The notes under the pieces are model-generated. The model was not told the origin of the DNA. It did no database searches and worked only from the letters and a program-made list of their open reading frames with translations. A stretch of 6,769 nt of DNA, taken from positions 1 to 6,769 of the forward strand of contig JASLFY010000342.1 of the NCBI GenBank assembly GCA_030150425.1, in the 5' to 3' direction. This DNA comes from Yimella sp. (GTDB lineage: Bacteria; Actinomycetota; Actinomycetes; Actinomycetales; Dermatophilaceae). The stretch's first letter is position 1; every line of letters starts with the position of its first letter. The position numbers and the translations under genes were made by a program. Positions 1 to 6,603 of the stretch are shown here, piece by piece.

Positions 1-419
1 CGCATTTGTGCGCGCGCTGATTCGTCGGCGTTCGCGCAGGCCAACGCGACCGACAGTCGCTCGAGGACGGCGCGGACCTGGGTGACGTCGTAGGTCGGGA
101 AGTTCGACAGCCCGACGTGCATCCGCAGCAGTCGCGTGAGCGCCACGTGTGGTTCACCGTCGACGATGGTGCCCCCGGTCCGGCCGGCGCCGACACTCGA
201 ACGCAGGACCCCGTTGGCCTGCAGTGAGCGCACCGCCTCGCGAACGGCCGCCCGGCTCACGCCCAGGTGTGCAGCCAGGTCGCGCTCGGCAGGAAGGACG
301 GAGCGGCGCACCAATCGGCCGTCCAGGATGCGCTCCTCGATCCAGGCGACAACCTGCTCCCATGCCTTCGCGCTGCCGGCGCCATCCGCTGCCCCCGAGG
401 TCCGCCCACTGTCCGTCAC
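1..419 (-). CDS. GntR/FadR-family transcriptional regulator, LldR-like (partial, C-terminus beyond left edge)
   Basis: This is a DNA-binding regulator, probably of the divergent lactate operon. Translating the minus strand from a GTG at 419-417 gives 139 codons open to the window edge. Residues about 20-90 form a GntR winged helix: PAERDLAAHLGVSRAAVREA (43-62) is the recognition-helix signature, followed by a Gly-rich wing (GAGRTGGTIV). From about residue 92 the helical FCD ligand-binding domain of the FadR subgroup begins (TRLLRMHVGL, then VRAVLERLSVALA). The rest of FCD, including its metal/ligand residues, is off the window. I chose GTG 419 because AGGG (minus strand, 431-428) sits 8 nt upstream; the frame stays open further upstream and GTG 461-459 is an alternative without a clear ribosome binding site. 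Family membership is clear. The LldR role is inferred from head-to-head placement with lldP-lutABC and from the operator-like palindrome between them; it could be a regulator for another carboxylate. Confidence 0.88.
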   Translation of the reverse strand, partial: MTDSGRTSGAADGAGSAKAWEQVVAWIEERILDGRLVRRSVLPAERDLAAHLGVSRAAVREAVRSLQANGVLRSSVGAGRTGGTIVDGEPHVALTRLLRMHVGLSNFPTYDVTQVRAVLERLSVALACANADESARAQM

Positions 420-544
420 CCGGACAACCCTAGCCCGGGGTCCGCGACTGCCCTCGGCCACGCGATGGCGCCGAACTTGCCGGTACGCACCGTGGTGTGA
501 CTATCGTGTGCATCACATTATTGGTCTGACCATTGAGAGACGGT
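420..544. promoter_or_regulatory. divergent control region between the regulator and lldP
   Basis: This 125-bp gap must hold the promoters of both the leftward regulator and the rightward lactate operon. It contains a lower-GC stretch (about 501-540) compared with the flanking coding DNA. A possible -10 for the operon is CATTAT (516-521), matching TATAAT at four of six positions including the important second A and last T; no convincing -35 stands 17 bp upstream, which is common in actinobacteria. With that -10, transcription would start near 528, inside the operator palindrome at 522-532, and leave a leader of about 17 nt. A weak purine-rich ribosome binding site GAGAGA (535-540) precedes the ATG at 545. 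Two small inverted repeats, CACCGTGGTG (488-497) and TGTG-CAT-CACA (507-517), also lie here and could be further protein sites. Promoter placement is inference. Confidence 0.6.
522..532. promoter_or_regulatory. candidate LldR/FadR-type operator palindrome
   Basis: The sequence TGGTCTGACCA is a perfect inverted repeat (TGGTC, one central base, GACCA). It fits TNGTNNNACNA, the operator pattern known for FadR-subfamily GntR regulators including the lactate regulator LldR of Corynebacterium. It lies 12 bp before the lldP ATG and directly after a possible -10 (516-521), a position where bound repressor would block transcription. The divergent gene at 1-419 encodes a regulator of the right family. 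Binding itself is inferred. Confidence 0.6.
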
Positions 545-2272
545 ATGTCTGGTTCCTACACCCCACCGCTGGCCCCGGTAGCCGACAGCCTCACGTTGTC
601 GGCGTTGATCGCGGTGCTGCCACTGCTGACCGTCTTCGTGACCCTGGGTGCCTTGCGCTGGAAGGCCCACTGGGCCGGCCTCAGCGCGGTCGCTGTCGCT
701 GTCGTGATCGCGGTCGCCGCGTTCAAGATGCCCGTGGACCTGGCGTTCCTGTCGGCCGGCGAGGGTGCGGTGTTCGGCTTGTTCCCGATCATGTGGATCG
801 TCTTCACCGCGATCGTCCTGTACCAGATCACGGTGGTCAGCGGCCGGTTCGACGACCTGCGCGCCACCTTCCACCTCGTCTCCGACGATCCGCGGGTGCA
901 GGCGATCATCATCGCCTTCTGCTTCGGCGGCATGCTCGAGGCACTGGCCGGCTTCGGCGCCCCGGTGGCCATCACCGGGGTCATGCTGATGGCGGTCGGC
1001 TTCTCGCCGCTGCGGGCCGCGGCTGTCGCACTGGTGGCCAACACCGCCCCGGTCGCCTTCGGCGCGGTGGGCACCCCGATCATCACGGCAGGAAGCCTGA
1101 CCGGCATTCCCTACGGCGAGATCGGCGCGTACGTCGGCCACCAGACCCCGGTCCTCGCCGCATTCGTGCCGCTGATGCTGGTGGCCCTGGTCGACGGCAA
1201 GCGCGGCATCAAGCAGACCTGGCCGATCGCGGTCATCGTCGGCGTTGCCTTCGGTCTGGCCCAGTGGGTCTCGGCCACCTGGATCTCGGTGGAGCTGACC
1301 GACGTGATCTCCTCCCTGGTCGGTCTCGCCGCCGCTGTCATCACCTTGCGCTTCTGGCAGCCACTGGGCCGCACCGAAGCGCTGGCCGACCTGGCCGCGC
1401 TGCGTGCGAGGGAACTTGCGTCGGTCGGAGCCGATGCCCCGGGCTCGAGCAGTGGACACGCCGGTGAACCCTTGGCTGACGCCGCCCCCAGCGATGAAGA
1501 CCTGCGGGAACGAGCTGGGGAAATGACCACGAACCGGATCGCCATGGCATTGTTCCCGTACCTGCTGGTGATCGTGATCTTCGCGGCGGCGAAGTTGATC
1601 GACCCGGTCAAGGAATGGTTGGCCGGCACCGATCGCCCGATCAAGTGGCCCGGACTCGACGGCCAGATCGTCAATGCCGCGGGAATCGCCAGCAAGACGA
1701 CGGTCTACAACTTCCAGTGGCTCTCCTCCCCCGGCACCTTGCTGCTGCTCAGTTCGCTCATCGTGGCGTTGGTCTACCGGGTGTCGCCGGCCGCGTGGGC
1801 CCAGGAGCTCGGGCACACCGCGCTGAAGTTGCGATTCGCCTTCCTGACCGTCGCATCCGTGTTGGCGCTCGCCTACGTGATGAACCTCAGCGGTCAGACC
1901 ATCACCATCGGAACGTGGATCGCCGGGAGCGGAACCGCCTTCGCCTTCCTGTCGCCGGTTCTGGGCTGGCTCGGAACCGCCGTGACCGGCTCGGACACCA
2001 GCGCGAACGCTCTGTTCGCCACCTTGCAGCAGACGGCGGCCCAGAAGGCCGGCGTCGATCCGACGCTCCTGGTCGCGGCCAACTCTGCCGGTGGAGTCGT
2101 CGGAAAAATGGTGAGTCCACAGAATCTGACCATTGCCGCAACCTCTGTGGGGCTTCTCGGCAAGGAGTCGGAGATCTTCCGTAAGGTCGTCCTGTGGTCA
2201 ATCGCGCTTTTGATTCTGATGTGTCTTCTCGTCGGCCTGCAGGCCACGGTTCTGGGATGGATGCTCCCGTGA
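545..2272 (+). CDS. lldP: L-lactate permease (LctP/LldP family, TC 2.A.14)
   Basis: A cytoplasmic-membrane transporter of 575 residues that imports L-lactate (family members also take D-lactate and glycolate) with protons. The length is close to the usual 530-580. Hydrophobic segments run nearly throughout, consistent with a dozen or more membrane helices. Family signatures are present: FGGMLEALAGFGAPVAI at about 127-143, then GTPIITAG; near the C-terminus TGSDTSANALF (481-491), then AANSAGGVVGKMVSPQNLTI, and GLLGKESEIFRKVV before the last helix. A charged, Gly/Ala-rich loop of about 55 residues (272-327) separates the two halves. I chose ATG 545, preceded by GAGAGA at 535-540; an in-frame TTG at 533 would overlap the operator and is less likely. 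It is the first gene of the operon and overlaps lutA by 4 bp. Family assignment is secure; substrate is inferred from the family and from the adjacent lutABC genes. Confidence 0.95.
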   Translation: MSGSYTPPLAPVADSLTLSALIAVLPLLTVFVTLGALRWKAHWAGLSAVAVAVVIAVAAFKMPVDLAFLSAGEGAVFGLFPIMWIVFTAIVLYQITVVSGRFDDLRATFHLVSDDPRVQAIIIAFCFGGMLEALAGFGAPVAITGVMLMAVGFSPLRAAAVALVANTAPVAFGAVGTPIITAGSLTGIPYGEIGAYVGHQTPVLAAFVPLMLVALVDGKRGIKQTWPIAVIVGVAFGLAQWVSATWISVELTDVISSLVGLAAAVITLRFWQPLGRTEALADLAALRARELASVGADAPGSSSGHAGEPLADAAPSDEDLRERAGEMTTNRIAMALFPYLLVIVIFAAAKLIDPVKEWLAGTDRPIKWPGLDGQIVNAAGIASKTTVYNFQWLSSPGTLLLLSSLIVALVYRVSPAAWAQELGHTALKLRFAFLTVASVLALAYVMNLSGQTITIGTWIAGSGTAFAFLSPVLGWLGTAVTGSDTSANALFATLQQTAAQKAGVDPTLLVAANSAGGVVGKMVSPQNLTIAATSVGLLGKESEIFRKVVLWSIALLILMCLLVGLQATVLGWMLP

Positions 2273-3015
2273 ATTTGCGAGTCGCTCTCTTCGCCACCTG
2301 CTTCAACGACACCATGTGGCCCGAGACGCCGAAAGCGACCGTACGCCTCCTTCGCCGACTCGGGGTCGACGTGCAGTTCCCCGACCGGCAGACCTGCTGC
2401 GGTCAGATGTTCACCAACACCGGCTACGCCGACGAGGCGGTGCCGCTCGTACGCTCCTTCGTGGACGTCTTCGAGGATTTCGACGCCGTCGTGTCGGTGT
2501 CCGGTTCGTGCACCGGGTCCATCCGGGAGCAGTATCCCGACCTCGCCCGACGGGCCGGCGACCGCGGTCTGAGCCAGGCTGTCGGTGAGGTTGCCCCCAA
2601 GGTCTACGAACTGTCCGAATTCCTGGTGGACGTCCTCCAGGTGACCGACGTGGGCGCGTACTTCCCACACCGGGTCACCTACCACCCCACCTGTCACTCG
2701 CTGCGGATGCTCCACGTCGGCGACCGCCCGTTGCAGTTGTTGCGGGCCGTGCGCGGGATCGACCTGGTCGAGCTACCGGCCGCCACGGAGTGCTGCGGTT
2801 TCGGCGGAACCTTCGCGATGAAGAACGCCGACGTCTCGGTGGCGATGGGTGGCGACAAGGTGCGCCACATCCGCGAGACGGAGGCCGAAGTGGTCGTCGC
2901 CGGCGACAACTCCTGCCTGGCCCACATCGGTGGACTCCTCGGCCGGCAACGGGCCGGGGTGCGCACCATGCATCTCGCGGAGATCCTCGCATCGACCCAG
3001 GAAGTGACGGCATGA
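2269..3015 (+). CDS. lutA: L-lactate oxidation iron-sulfur protein LutA (LldE), CCG-domain subunit
   Basis: A 248-residue subunit of the LutABC (LldEFG) complex, which oxidises L-lactate to pyruvate without a flavin LldD-type enzyme. It has two cysteine-rich CCG domains (heterodisulfide-reductase B type): C11, C43-C44-G45 and C81 in the first; C142 (HPTCHSLR), C175-C176-G177 (ECCGFGGTF) and C216 (NSCLAH) in the second. These cysteines are expected to hold iron-sulfur clusters and pass electrons. Length and motif spacing match the family. The start is GTG 2269, which overlaps the lldP stop as GTGA, gives an N-terminus MNLRVALFATC like other LutA proteins, and has GGGATGG (2254-2260) 8 nt upstream. 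ATG 2257, four codons earlier, is possible but lacks a spaced ribosome binding site. It overlaps lutB by 4 bp. Function is known for the family in Bacillus and Shewanella and inferred here. Confidence 0.94.
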   Translation: MNLRVALFATCFNDTMWPETPKATVRLLRRLGVDVQFPDRQTCCGQMFTNTGYADEAVPLVRSFVDVFEDFDAVVSVSGSCTGSIREQYPDLARRAGDRGLSQAVGEVAPKVYELSEFLVDVLQVTDVGAYFPHRVTYHPTCHSLRMLHVGDRPLQLLRAVRGIDLVELPAATECCGFGGTFAMKNADVSVAMGGDKVRHIRETEAEVVVAGDNSCLAHIGGLLGRQRAGVRTMHLAEILASTQEVTA

Positions 3016-4496
3016 CGAACCCGCTGGCCGAGACGACACCCACCTTCGTCGGGATGCCCAAGTTCCCGAAACTGGCTCACGACGCCCTGAACAACACCCA
3101 GCAACGGCGGAACCTGCATCACGCCACCCACACCATCCGGGACAAGCGGGCCGCGGTGGTCACCGAGGTGGCGGAGTGGGAAACGCTGCGTCGCAACGGT
3201 GCCGACACCAAGGACCGCATGCTCGCCCATCTCGATGAGCACCTCCTGGATCTGGAGAAATCGCTCACCGATCGCGGGGTCACGGTGCACTGGGCGCGCG
3301 ACGCCCAGGAGGCGAACGAGATCGTCGTCGGCCTGGTGCGGGCCAAGGACGTCGACGAGGTGGTCAAGGTCAAGTCGATGGCCACCCAGGAGATCGAACT
3401 CAACGAGGCCCTCGAGGCTGCCGGCATCCACGCCTGGGAGACCGATCTCGCCGAGTTGATCGTGCAACTCGGACACGATCGCCCTTCACACATCCTGGTG
3501 CCCGCCATCCACCGCGGCCGCGCGGAGATCCGGGAGATCTTCGCCGACGAGATGGGCAAGGTCGGCCGACCGGCCCCGGCCGACATGACCGACGATCCGC
3601 AGCAACTGGCCGAAGCCGCTCGACTGCACCTGCGGGAGAAGTTCCTCCGGGCCAAGGTGGCGATTTCCGGCGCGAACTTCGCCATCGCCGAGACCGGAAC
3701 GCTCGTCGTACTGGAGTCCGAGGGCAACGGACGGATGTGCCTCACCCTGCCGGAGACTTTGATCAGCGTCGTCGGCATCGAGAAGGTGCTGCCCCGTTGG
3801 GACGACCTCGGCACCTTCCTACAACTGCTGCCCCGATCCAGCACCGGTGAACGCATGAACCCGTACACCACGATGTGGGCCGGCCCGAGCGAGGGCGACG
3901 GCCCCCAGGACGTCCACGTCGTCCTGGTCGACAACGGCCGCACCCACGTGCTCGCCGACGAGGTCGGCCGCGAGGCGTTGCGGTGCATCCGGTGCTCCGC
4001 CTGCCTCAACGTCTGCCCGGTCTACGAACGCGCCGGCGGTCATGCGTACGGGTCGGTCTATCCGGGTCCGATCGGCGCGATCCTGACCCCGCTGCTGCGT
4101 GGCACCGGCAGCGACATCGACCAGTCGCTGCCCTACGCCTCGAGCTTGTGCGGCGCGTGTTTCGAGGTGTGTCCGGTGCGGATCGACATCCCGCGCATCC
4201 TGGTGCACCTGCGCACCCAGGTCGTCGACGAGCAGCGCGGCCACGGCTTTTCCACCGAGGGAGCCGCCATGAGCGCGGCGGCCTGGATGTTCGCCGACCA
4301 TCGGCGGTTGGAGGGGGCGCAGAAGGTCAGTGCACTCACCGGCAAGCTGCTCGGCCGACGCACCTCGTTCGGCGCCCTCCCCGGCCCGGCTGCCGCATGG
4401 AGCGGGGCCCGCGACATCCCCACCCCGCCCAAGGAGACCTTCCGCCAGTGGTGGAACCGTACGGACGGCGGCGACGAGAACGGAACCAAGCGATGA
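3012..4496 (+). CDS. lutB: L-lactate oxidation iron-sulfur protein LutB (LldF)
   Basis: The 494-residue central subunit of the LutABC lactate-oxidising complex, in the family size range. An N-terminal LUD (DUF162) domain covers about residues 60-300 and contains AETGTLVV (226-233), the typical glycine loop of this fold. A bacterial ferredoxin-like module follows: C325-I-R-C328-S-A-C331-L-N-V-C335-P for one [4Fe-4S] cluster, and C380-G-A-C383-F-E-V-C387-P for a second. The remaining about 100 residues form the LutB C-terminal region and end near the conserved FRQWWNR. The pattern is a soluble electron-transfer protein, with no signal peptide or membrane segment. ATG 3012 overlaps the lutA stop (ATGA) and has AGGAAG (2999-3004) 7 nt upstream, a good ribosome binding site. 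The frame is open further upstream but that stretch lies inside lutA. The gene overlaps lutC by 4 bp. Assignment is secure by domain order and context. Confidence 0.95.
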   Translation: MTNPLAETTPTFVGMPKFPKLAHDALNNTQQRRNLHHATHTIRDKRAAVVTEVAEWETLRRNGADTKDRMLAHLDEHLLDLEKSLTDRGVTVHWARDAQEANEIVVGLVRAKDVDEVVKVKSMATQEIELNEALEAAGIHAWETDLAELIVQLGHDRPSHILVPAIHRGRAEIREIFADEMGKVGRPAPADMTDDPQQLAEAARLHLREKFLRAKVAISGANFAIAETGTLVVLESEGNGRMCLTLPETLISVVGIEKVLPRWDDLGTFLQLLPRSSTGERMNPYTTMWAGPSEGDGPQDVHVVLVDNGRTHVLADEVGREALRCIRCSACLNVCPVYERAGGHAYGSVYPGPIGAILTPLLRGTGSDIDQSLPYASSLCGACFEVCPVRIDIPRILVHLRTQVVDEQRGHGFSTEGAAMSAAAWMFADHRRLEGAQKVSALTGKLLGRRTSFGALPGPAAAWSGARDIPTPPKETFRQWWNRTDGGDENGTKR

Positions 4497-5116
4497 ACGC
4501 GCGTGAGGAGATCCTCCAGCGGATACGGGCGGCCCGCCCGGGGACTTCTGATCCGGAGACGGTCACCGCACCGCCGACCCCGGATGTGCTCGACCACGAA
4601 GCGCTGCTCGAGCTCTTCGTGGAGAACCTGATCGACTACCGCGCGGTGGTCAGCCGATGTGGCCCGACCGAGGTGGCGCGAACCGTCGACCGGGCGTTGG
4701 CTGCCCACTCCTGTCGGCGTGTCGTGCTCGCGCCGGCCCTGCCCGAGCAGTGGCACCCGACCGAAACCGAACTCGTGATCGACGACGACCTCGGTGCCAC
4801 CCAGCTGAACGAACTCGACGCCGTGGTCACTGCTTCGGCGATCGCCATCGCGCAGACCGGAACGATCGTGCTGGACCACCAGCCCGACCAGGGACGTCGC
4901 GCACTCTCGTTGGTGCCCGATGTGCATGTTTGTGTGGTGCGGGCCGAGCAGGTCGTCACCTCAGTGCCCGAAGCGGTGGGAAAGCTCCACGAGTCGGCCA
5001 AGGCGGGGCGGCCCCAGACCTGGATCAGCGGACCGAGCGCAACCTCGGACATCGAGCTCGACCGGGTGGAGGGCGTCCACGGTCCACGTCACCTCGAGGT
5101 CGTCATCGTGGAGTGA
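4493..5116 (+). CDS. lutC: lactate utilisation protein LutC (LldG), LUD domain
   Basis: A 207-residue LUD-domain (DUF162) protein, third subunit of the LutABC lactate oxidation complex. The N-terminus MNAREEILQRIRAA is the usual LutC helix. The conserved glycine loop appears as AQTGTIVL (120-127), where the sister domain in LutB has AETGTLVV; Gln at 121 in place of Glu is a visible difference whose meaning I cannot judge. The following LVPDVHVCVV strand and the C-terminal TSDIELDRVEGVHGP are family hallmarks, the latter a likely nucleotide- or phosphate-facing segment. No cysteine cluster is present, as expected for LutC. ATG 4493 overlaps the lutB stop (ATGA) with GGAA (4482-4485) 7 nt upstream. 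It is the last gene of the operon, and its 3' end overlaps the convergent dedA gene by 28 bp. The exact chemical role of LutC is not established for the family. Confidence 0.93.
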   Translation: MNAREEILQRIRAARPGTSDPETVTAPPTPDVLDHEALLELFVENLIDYRAVVSRCGPTEVARTVDRALAAHSCRRVVLAPALPEQWHPTETELVIDDDLGATQLNELDAVVTASAIAIAQTGTIVLDHQPDQGRRALSLVPDVHVCVVRAEQVVTSVPEAVGKLHESAKAGRPQTWISGPSATSDIELDRVEGVHGPRHLEVVIVE

Positions 5117-5736
5117 CCCGGCCGCCTGCGAGATCGGTGGCTGCGCCGCTGCCACATCCAGCGCAACAGCTCGATCAGGGCTGAGGCGGCGATGGCCATG
5201 CCAAGTCCCAGCAGCAGGCCCTTCTCCGGCTGGTTCTGGAACGCGGCGCCACCGATAAAGCCCATCAAGGTGCCGTGCAACGCCCAGACGGTGCAGCCGA
5301 GCAGGTCGAACACGGTGAACCGTCTGCGTGGGAAACGCATTGCACCGAAGACGATCGTCGTCGCCACCCGACCCCAAGGGATGAAGCGTCCGATGATCAG
5401 CGCCATCCCGCCCCGCGCCTCGAGCATACGTTTGGCTCCCGCCAGCGCCCTGCCCCGGCGCGACTGTGCCGGGATGCGTTCCAACGGCCCGGCCGCGGCC
5501 CGCCCGATGGAGTACGCGATGTGGTCGCCGATGCACGCGCCGAGCGCGGCGACGAGGACGACCAACGCCAACACCGGCCGCCCCGTTGAACCGGCGTAGA
5601 CACCCGCCATGATCAACGGCGCCTCGCTGGGGAAGACGGGCACGACGGCGTCGATCATCGAGATCAGTCCGATGACGAGATAGACCCACGGCGACGACAT
5701 CAGGTCGCCGAGCGCGGTCATGATGCCGTCAAACAT
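5089..5736 (-). CDS. DedA-family membrane protein
   Basis: An integral membrane protein of 215 residues, in the usual DedA range (200-220). DedA proteins are thought to be proton-coupled transporters or lipid scramblases that support envelope integrity; the exact substrate here is unknown. Visible motifs: VPVFPSEAPLIMAGVYAG with E38, GACIGDHIAYSIGR with D71, and GRFIPWGR with R117 and R123; these acidic residues and the arginine pair correspond to those needed for activity in E. coli YqjA/YghB. Four or five hydrophobic stretches follow the DedA layout, ending in a basic, Arg-rich tail outside the membrane. I chose ATG 5736 (protein begins MFDGIMTALGDLM), with GGTGG a few bases upstream; a TTG at 5772 would add 12 residues but falls within a hairpin and has no ribosome binding site. 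It is convergent to lutC with overlapping ends and lies downstream of dapB on the same strand. Confidence 0.9.
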   Translation of the reverse strand: MFDGIMTALGDLMSSPWVYLVIGLISMIDAVVPVFPSEAPLIMAGVYAGSTGRPVLALVVLVAALGACIGDHIAYSIGRAAAGPLERIPAQSRRGRALAGAKRMLEARGGMALIIGRFIPWGRVATTIVFGAMRFPRRRFTVFDLLGCTVWALHGTLMGFIGGAAFQNQPEKGLLLGLGMAIAASALIELLRWMWQRRSHRSRRRPGHSTMTTSR

Positions 5737-5760
5737 GGGCCACCATGGGGCGACGGTAGG

Positions 5761-5780
5761 ACGCCCGGGCAACCGGGCGT
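5761..5780 (-). terminator. perfect 8-bp hairpin between dapB and dedA, possible terminator
   Basis: ACGCCCGG and CCGGGCGT form a perfect inverted repeat around a four-base loop (GCAA on the plus strand, TTGC on the minus strand). It lies 28 bp beyond the dapB stop and 24 bp before the dedA start. There is no T-run after it in either direction, so it is not a classical intrinsic terminator; actinobacterial terminators often lack the T-run. It could equally be an RNA-processing site or leader structure of dedA. The inverted repeat is directly visible; the function is a guess. Confidence 0.35.
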
Positions 5781-5808
5781 TGAACTCGGAGTGACTACTG
5801 GGCCCCGG

Positions 5809-6564
5809 TCAGTCCTCGTCCAACCCGAGGTAGTACTCCAGCCCGACGGTCAACCCGGGGTGGTCGGCGACCTGACGGACGCCGGCGAGCACGCCGGGCA
5901 TGAAACTGCTGCGGTCGAAGGAGTCGTGGCGGATCGTGAGGGCCTCCCCCACGCCGCCGAAGCACACCTCCTGGTGCGCGACCCGGCCGCGCAGCCGCAG
6001 GGCGTGGACGCGTACGCCGTCGGTGTCGGCGCCACGGGCGCCGTCGGGGTCGTGCTCGGTCGCGTCCGGCACCGGTCCCAGACCGGCCTCCCGGCGCGCC
6101 TCGGCGATGATCGCAGCGGTCCGGGCGGCCGTTCCCGACGGTGCGTCGACCTTGTCCGGGTGGTGGGTCTCCACCACCTCGACCGACTCGTAGAAACGGG
6201 CGGCCTGCCGGGCGAAGGACATCATCAGCAGCGCGCCGATGGCGAAGTTCGGGGCGATGAGCACACCGACGTTTGGCTGCGAATCCAACTGGGCCCGAAG
6301 AGAATTCAGCTTCTCGTCGGTCCAGCCGGTCGTGCCGACGACGGCGTGGACCCCGCGCGCGACGCAGTGGGCGACGTTGTCGGCGGTCACGGCGGGCACG
6401 GTCAGGTCGATCGCGACCTGCGCACCCCCCAGGTCACCGAGGTCGTCACCGTGGTCGAACTGCCCGACCAGGTCGAGGTCGTCGGCCGCCCCGACGGCGT
6501 GCACCGCCGCGGACCCCATCCGCCCGTGGGCACCGATCACTGCCACCTTGATCCGCTCAGTCAC
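5809..6564 (-). CDS. dapB: 4-hydroxy-tetrahydrodipicolinate reductase (DapB)
   Basis: Cytoplasmic enzyme that reduces 4-hydroxy-tetrahydrodipicolinate with NAD(P)H in the diaminopimelate/lysine pathway, feeding peptidoglycan and protein synthesis. The 251 residues match the family. An N-terminal Rossmann fold carries GAHGRMG (11-17) for the dinucleotide; AIDLTVP and VVGTTGW are conserved cofactor-side loops; APNFAIGALLM marks the domain junction; and the catalytic segment ETHHPDKVDAPSGTA has H134 (acid/base, equivalent to E. coli H159) and K138 (equivalent to K163). The C-terminus LTVGLEYYLG is typical of actinobacterial DapB. Start choice is open: GTG 6564 gives MTERIKVAVIG, while GTG 6573, three codons earlier, is equally possible; neither has a clear ribosome binding site. 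It follows the partial acetyltransferase gene by about 40 nt, so the two may be cotranscribed. All catalytic residues are present, so it should be active. Confidence 0.96.
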   Translation of the reverse strand: MTERIKVAVIGAHGRMGSAAVHAVGAADDLDLVGQFDHGDDLGDLGGAQVAIDLTVPAVTADNVAHCVARGVHAVVGTTGWTDEKLNSLRAQLDSQPNVGVLIAPNFAIGALLMMSFARQAARFYESVEVVETHHPDKVDAPSGTAARTAAIIAEARREAGLGPVPDATEHDPDGARGADTDGVRVHALRLRGRVAHQEVCFGGVGEALTIRHDSFDRSSFMPGVLAGVRQVADHPGLTVGLEYYLGLDED

Positions 6565-6603
6565 CCGGCCCACGATAGGGGCGCCCGGTCGTACGCGGGA
6601 CGG

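Noticed and set aside
136..1467. Long plus-strand open frame of about 440 codons over the regulator and the first half of lldP
   Set aside because: It is Arg/Gly/Pro-rich with no recognisable domain, and overlaps two clear genes in other frames; it is a high-GC shadow frame.
518..1816. Long minus-strand open frame of about 430 codons opposite lldP
   Set aside because: The composition (Gly, Asp, His, Arg repeats without structure) is that of an antisense reading of a GC-rich gene; lldP on the other strand has full family signatures.
3875..4492. Upstream extension of the lutC frame inside lutB
   Set aside because: The extension is Arg/Pro-rich low-complexity translation of lutB in another frame; the ATG at 4493 with a ribosome binding site and a standard LutC N-terminus marks the true start.
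5137..5155. Imperfect hairpin GTGGC-T-GC/GC-T-GCCAC just after the lutC stop, a possible operon terminator
   Set aside because: It has a mismatch, a three-base loop and no T-run, and is inside dedA coding sequence, so chance pairing in GC-rich DNA is at least as likely.
4961..5689. Minus-strand open frame overlapping both lutC and dedA
   Set aside because: It is a shifted frame of dedA without membrane segments or known motifs; the DedA frame carries all conserved residues.
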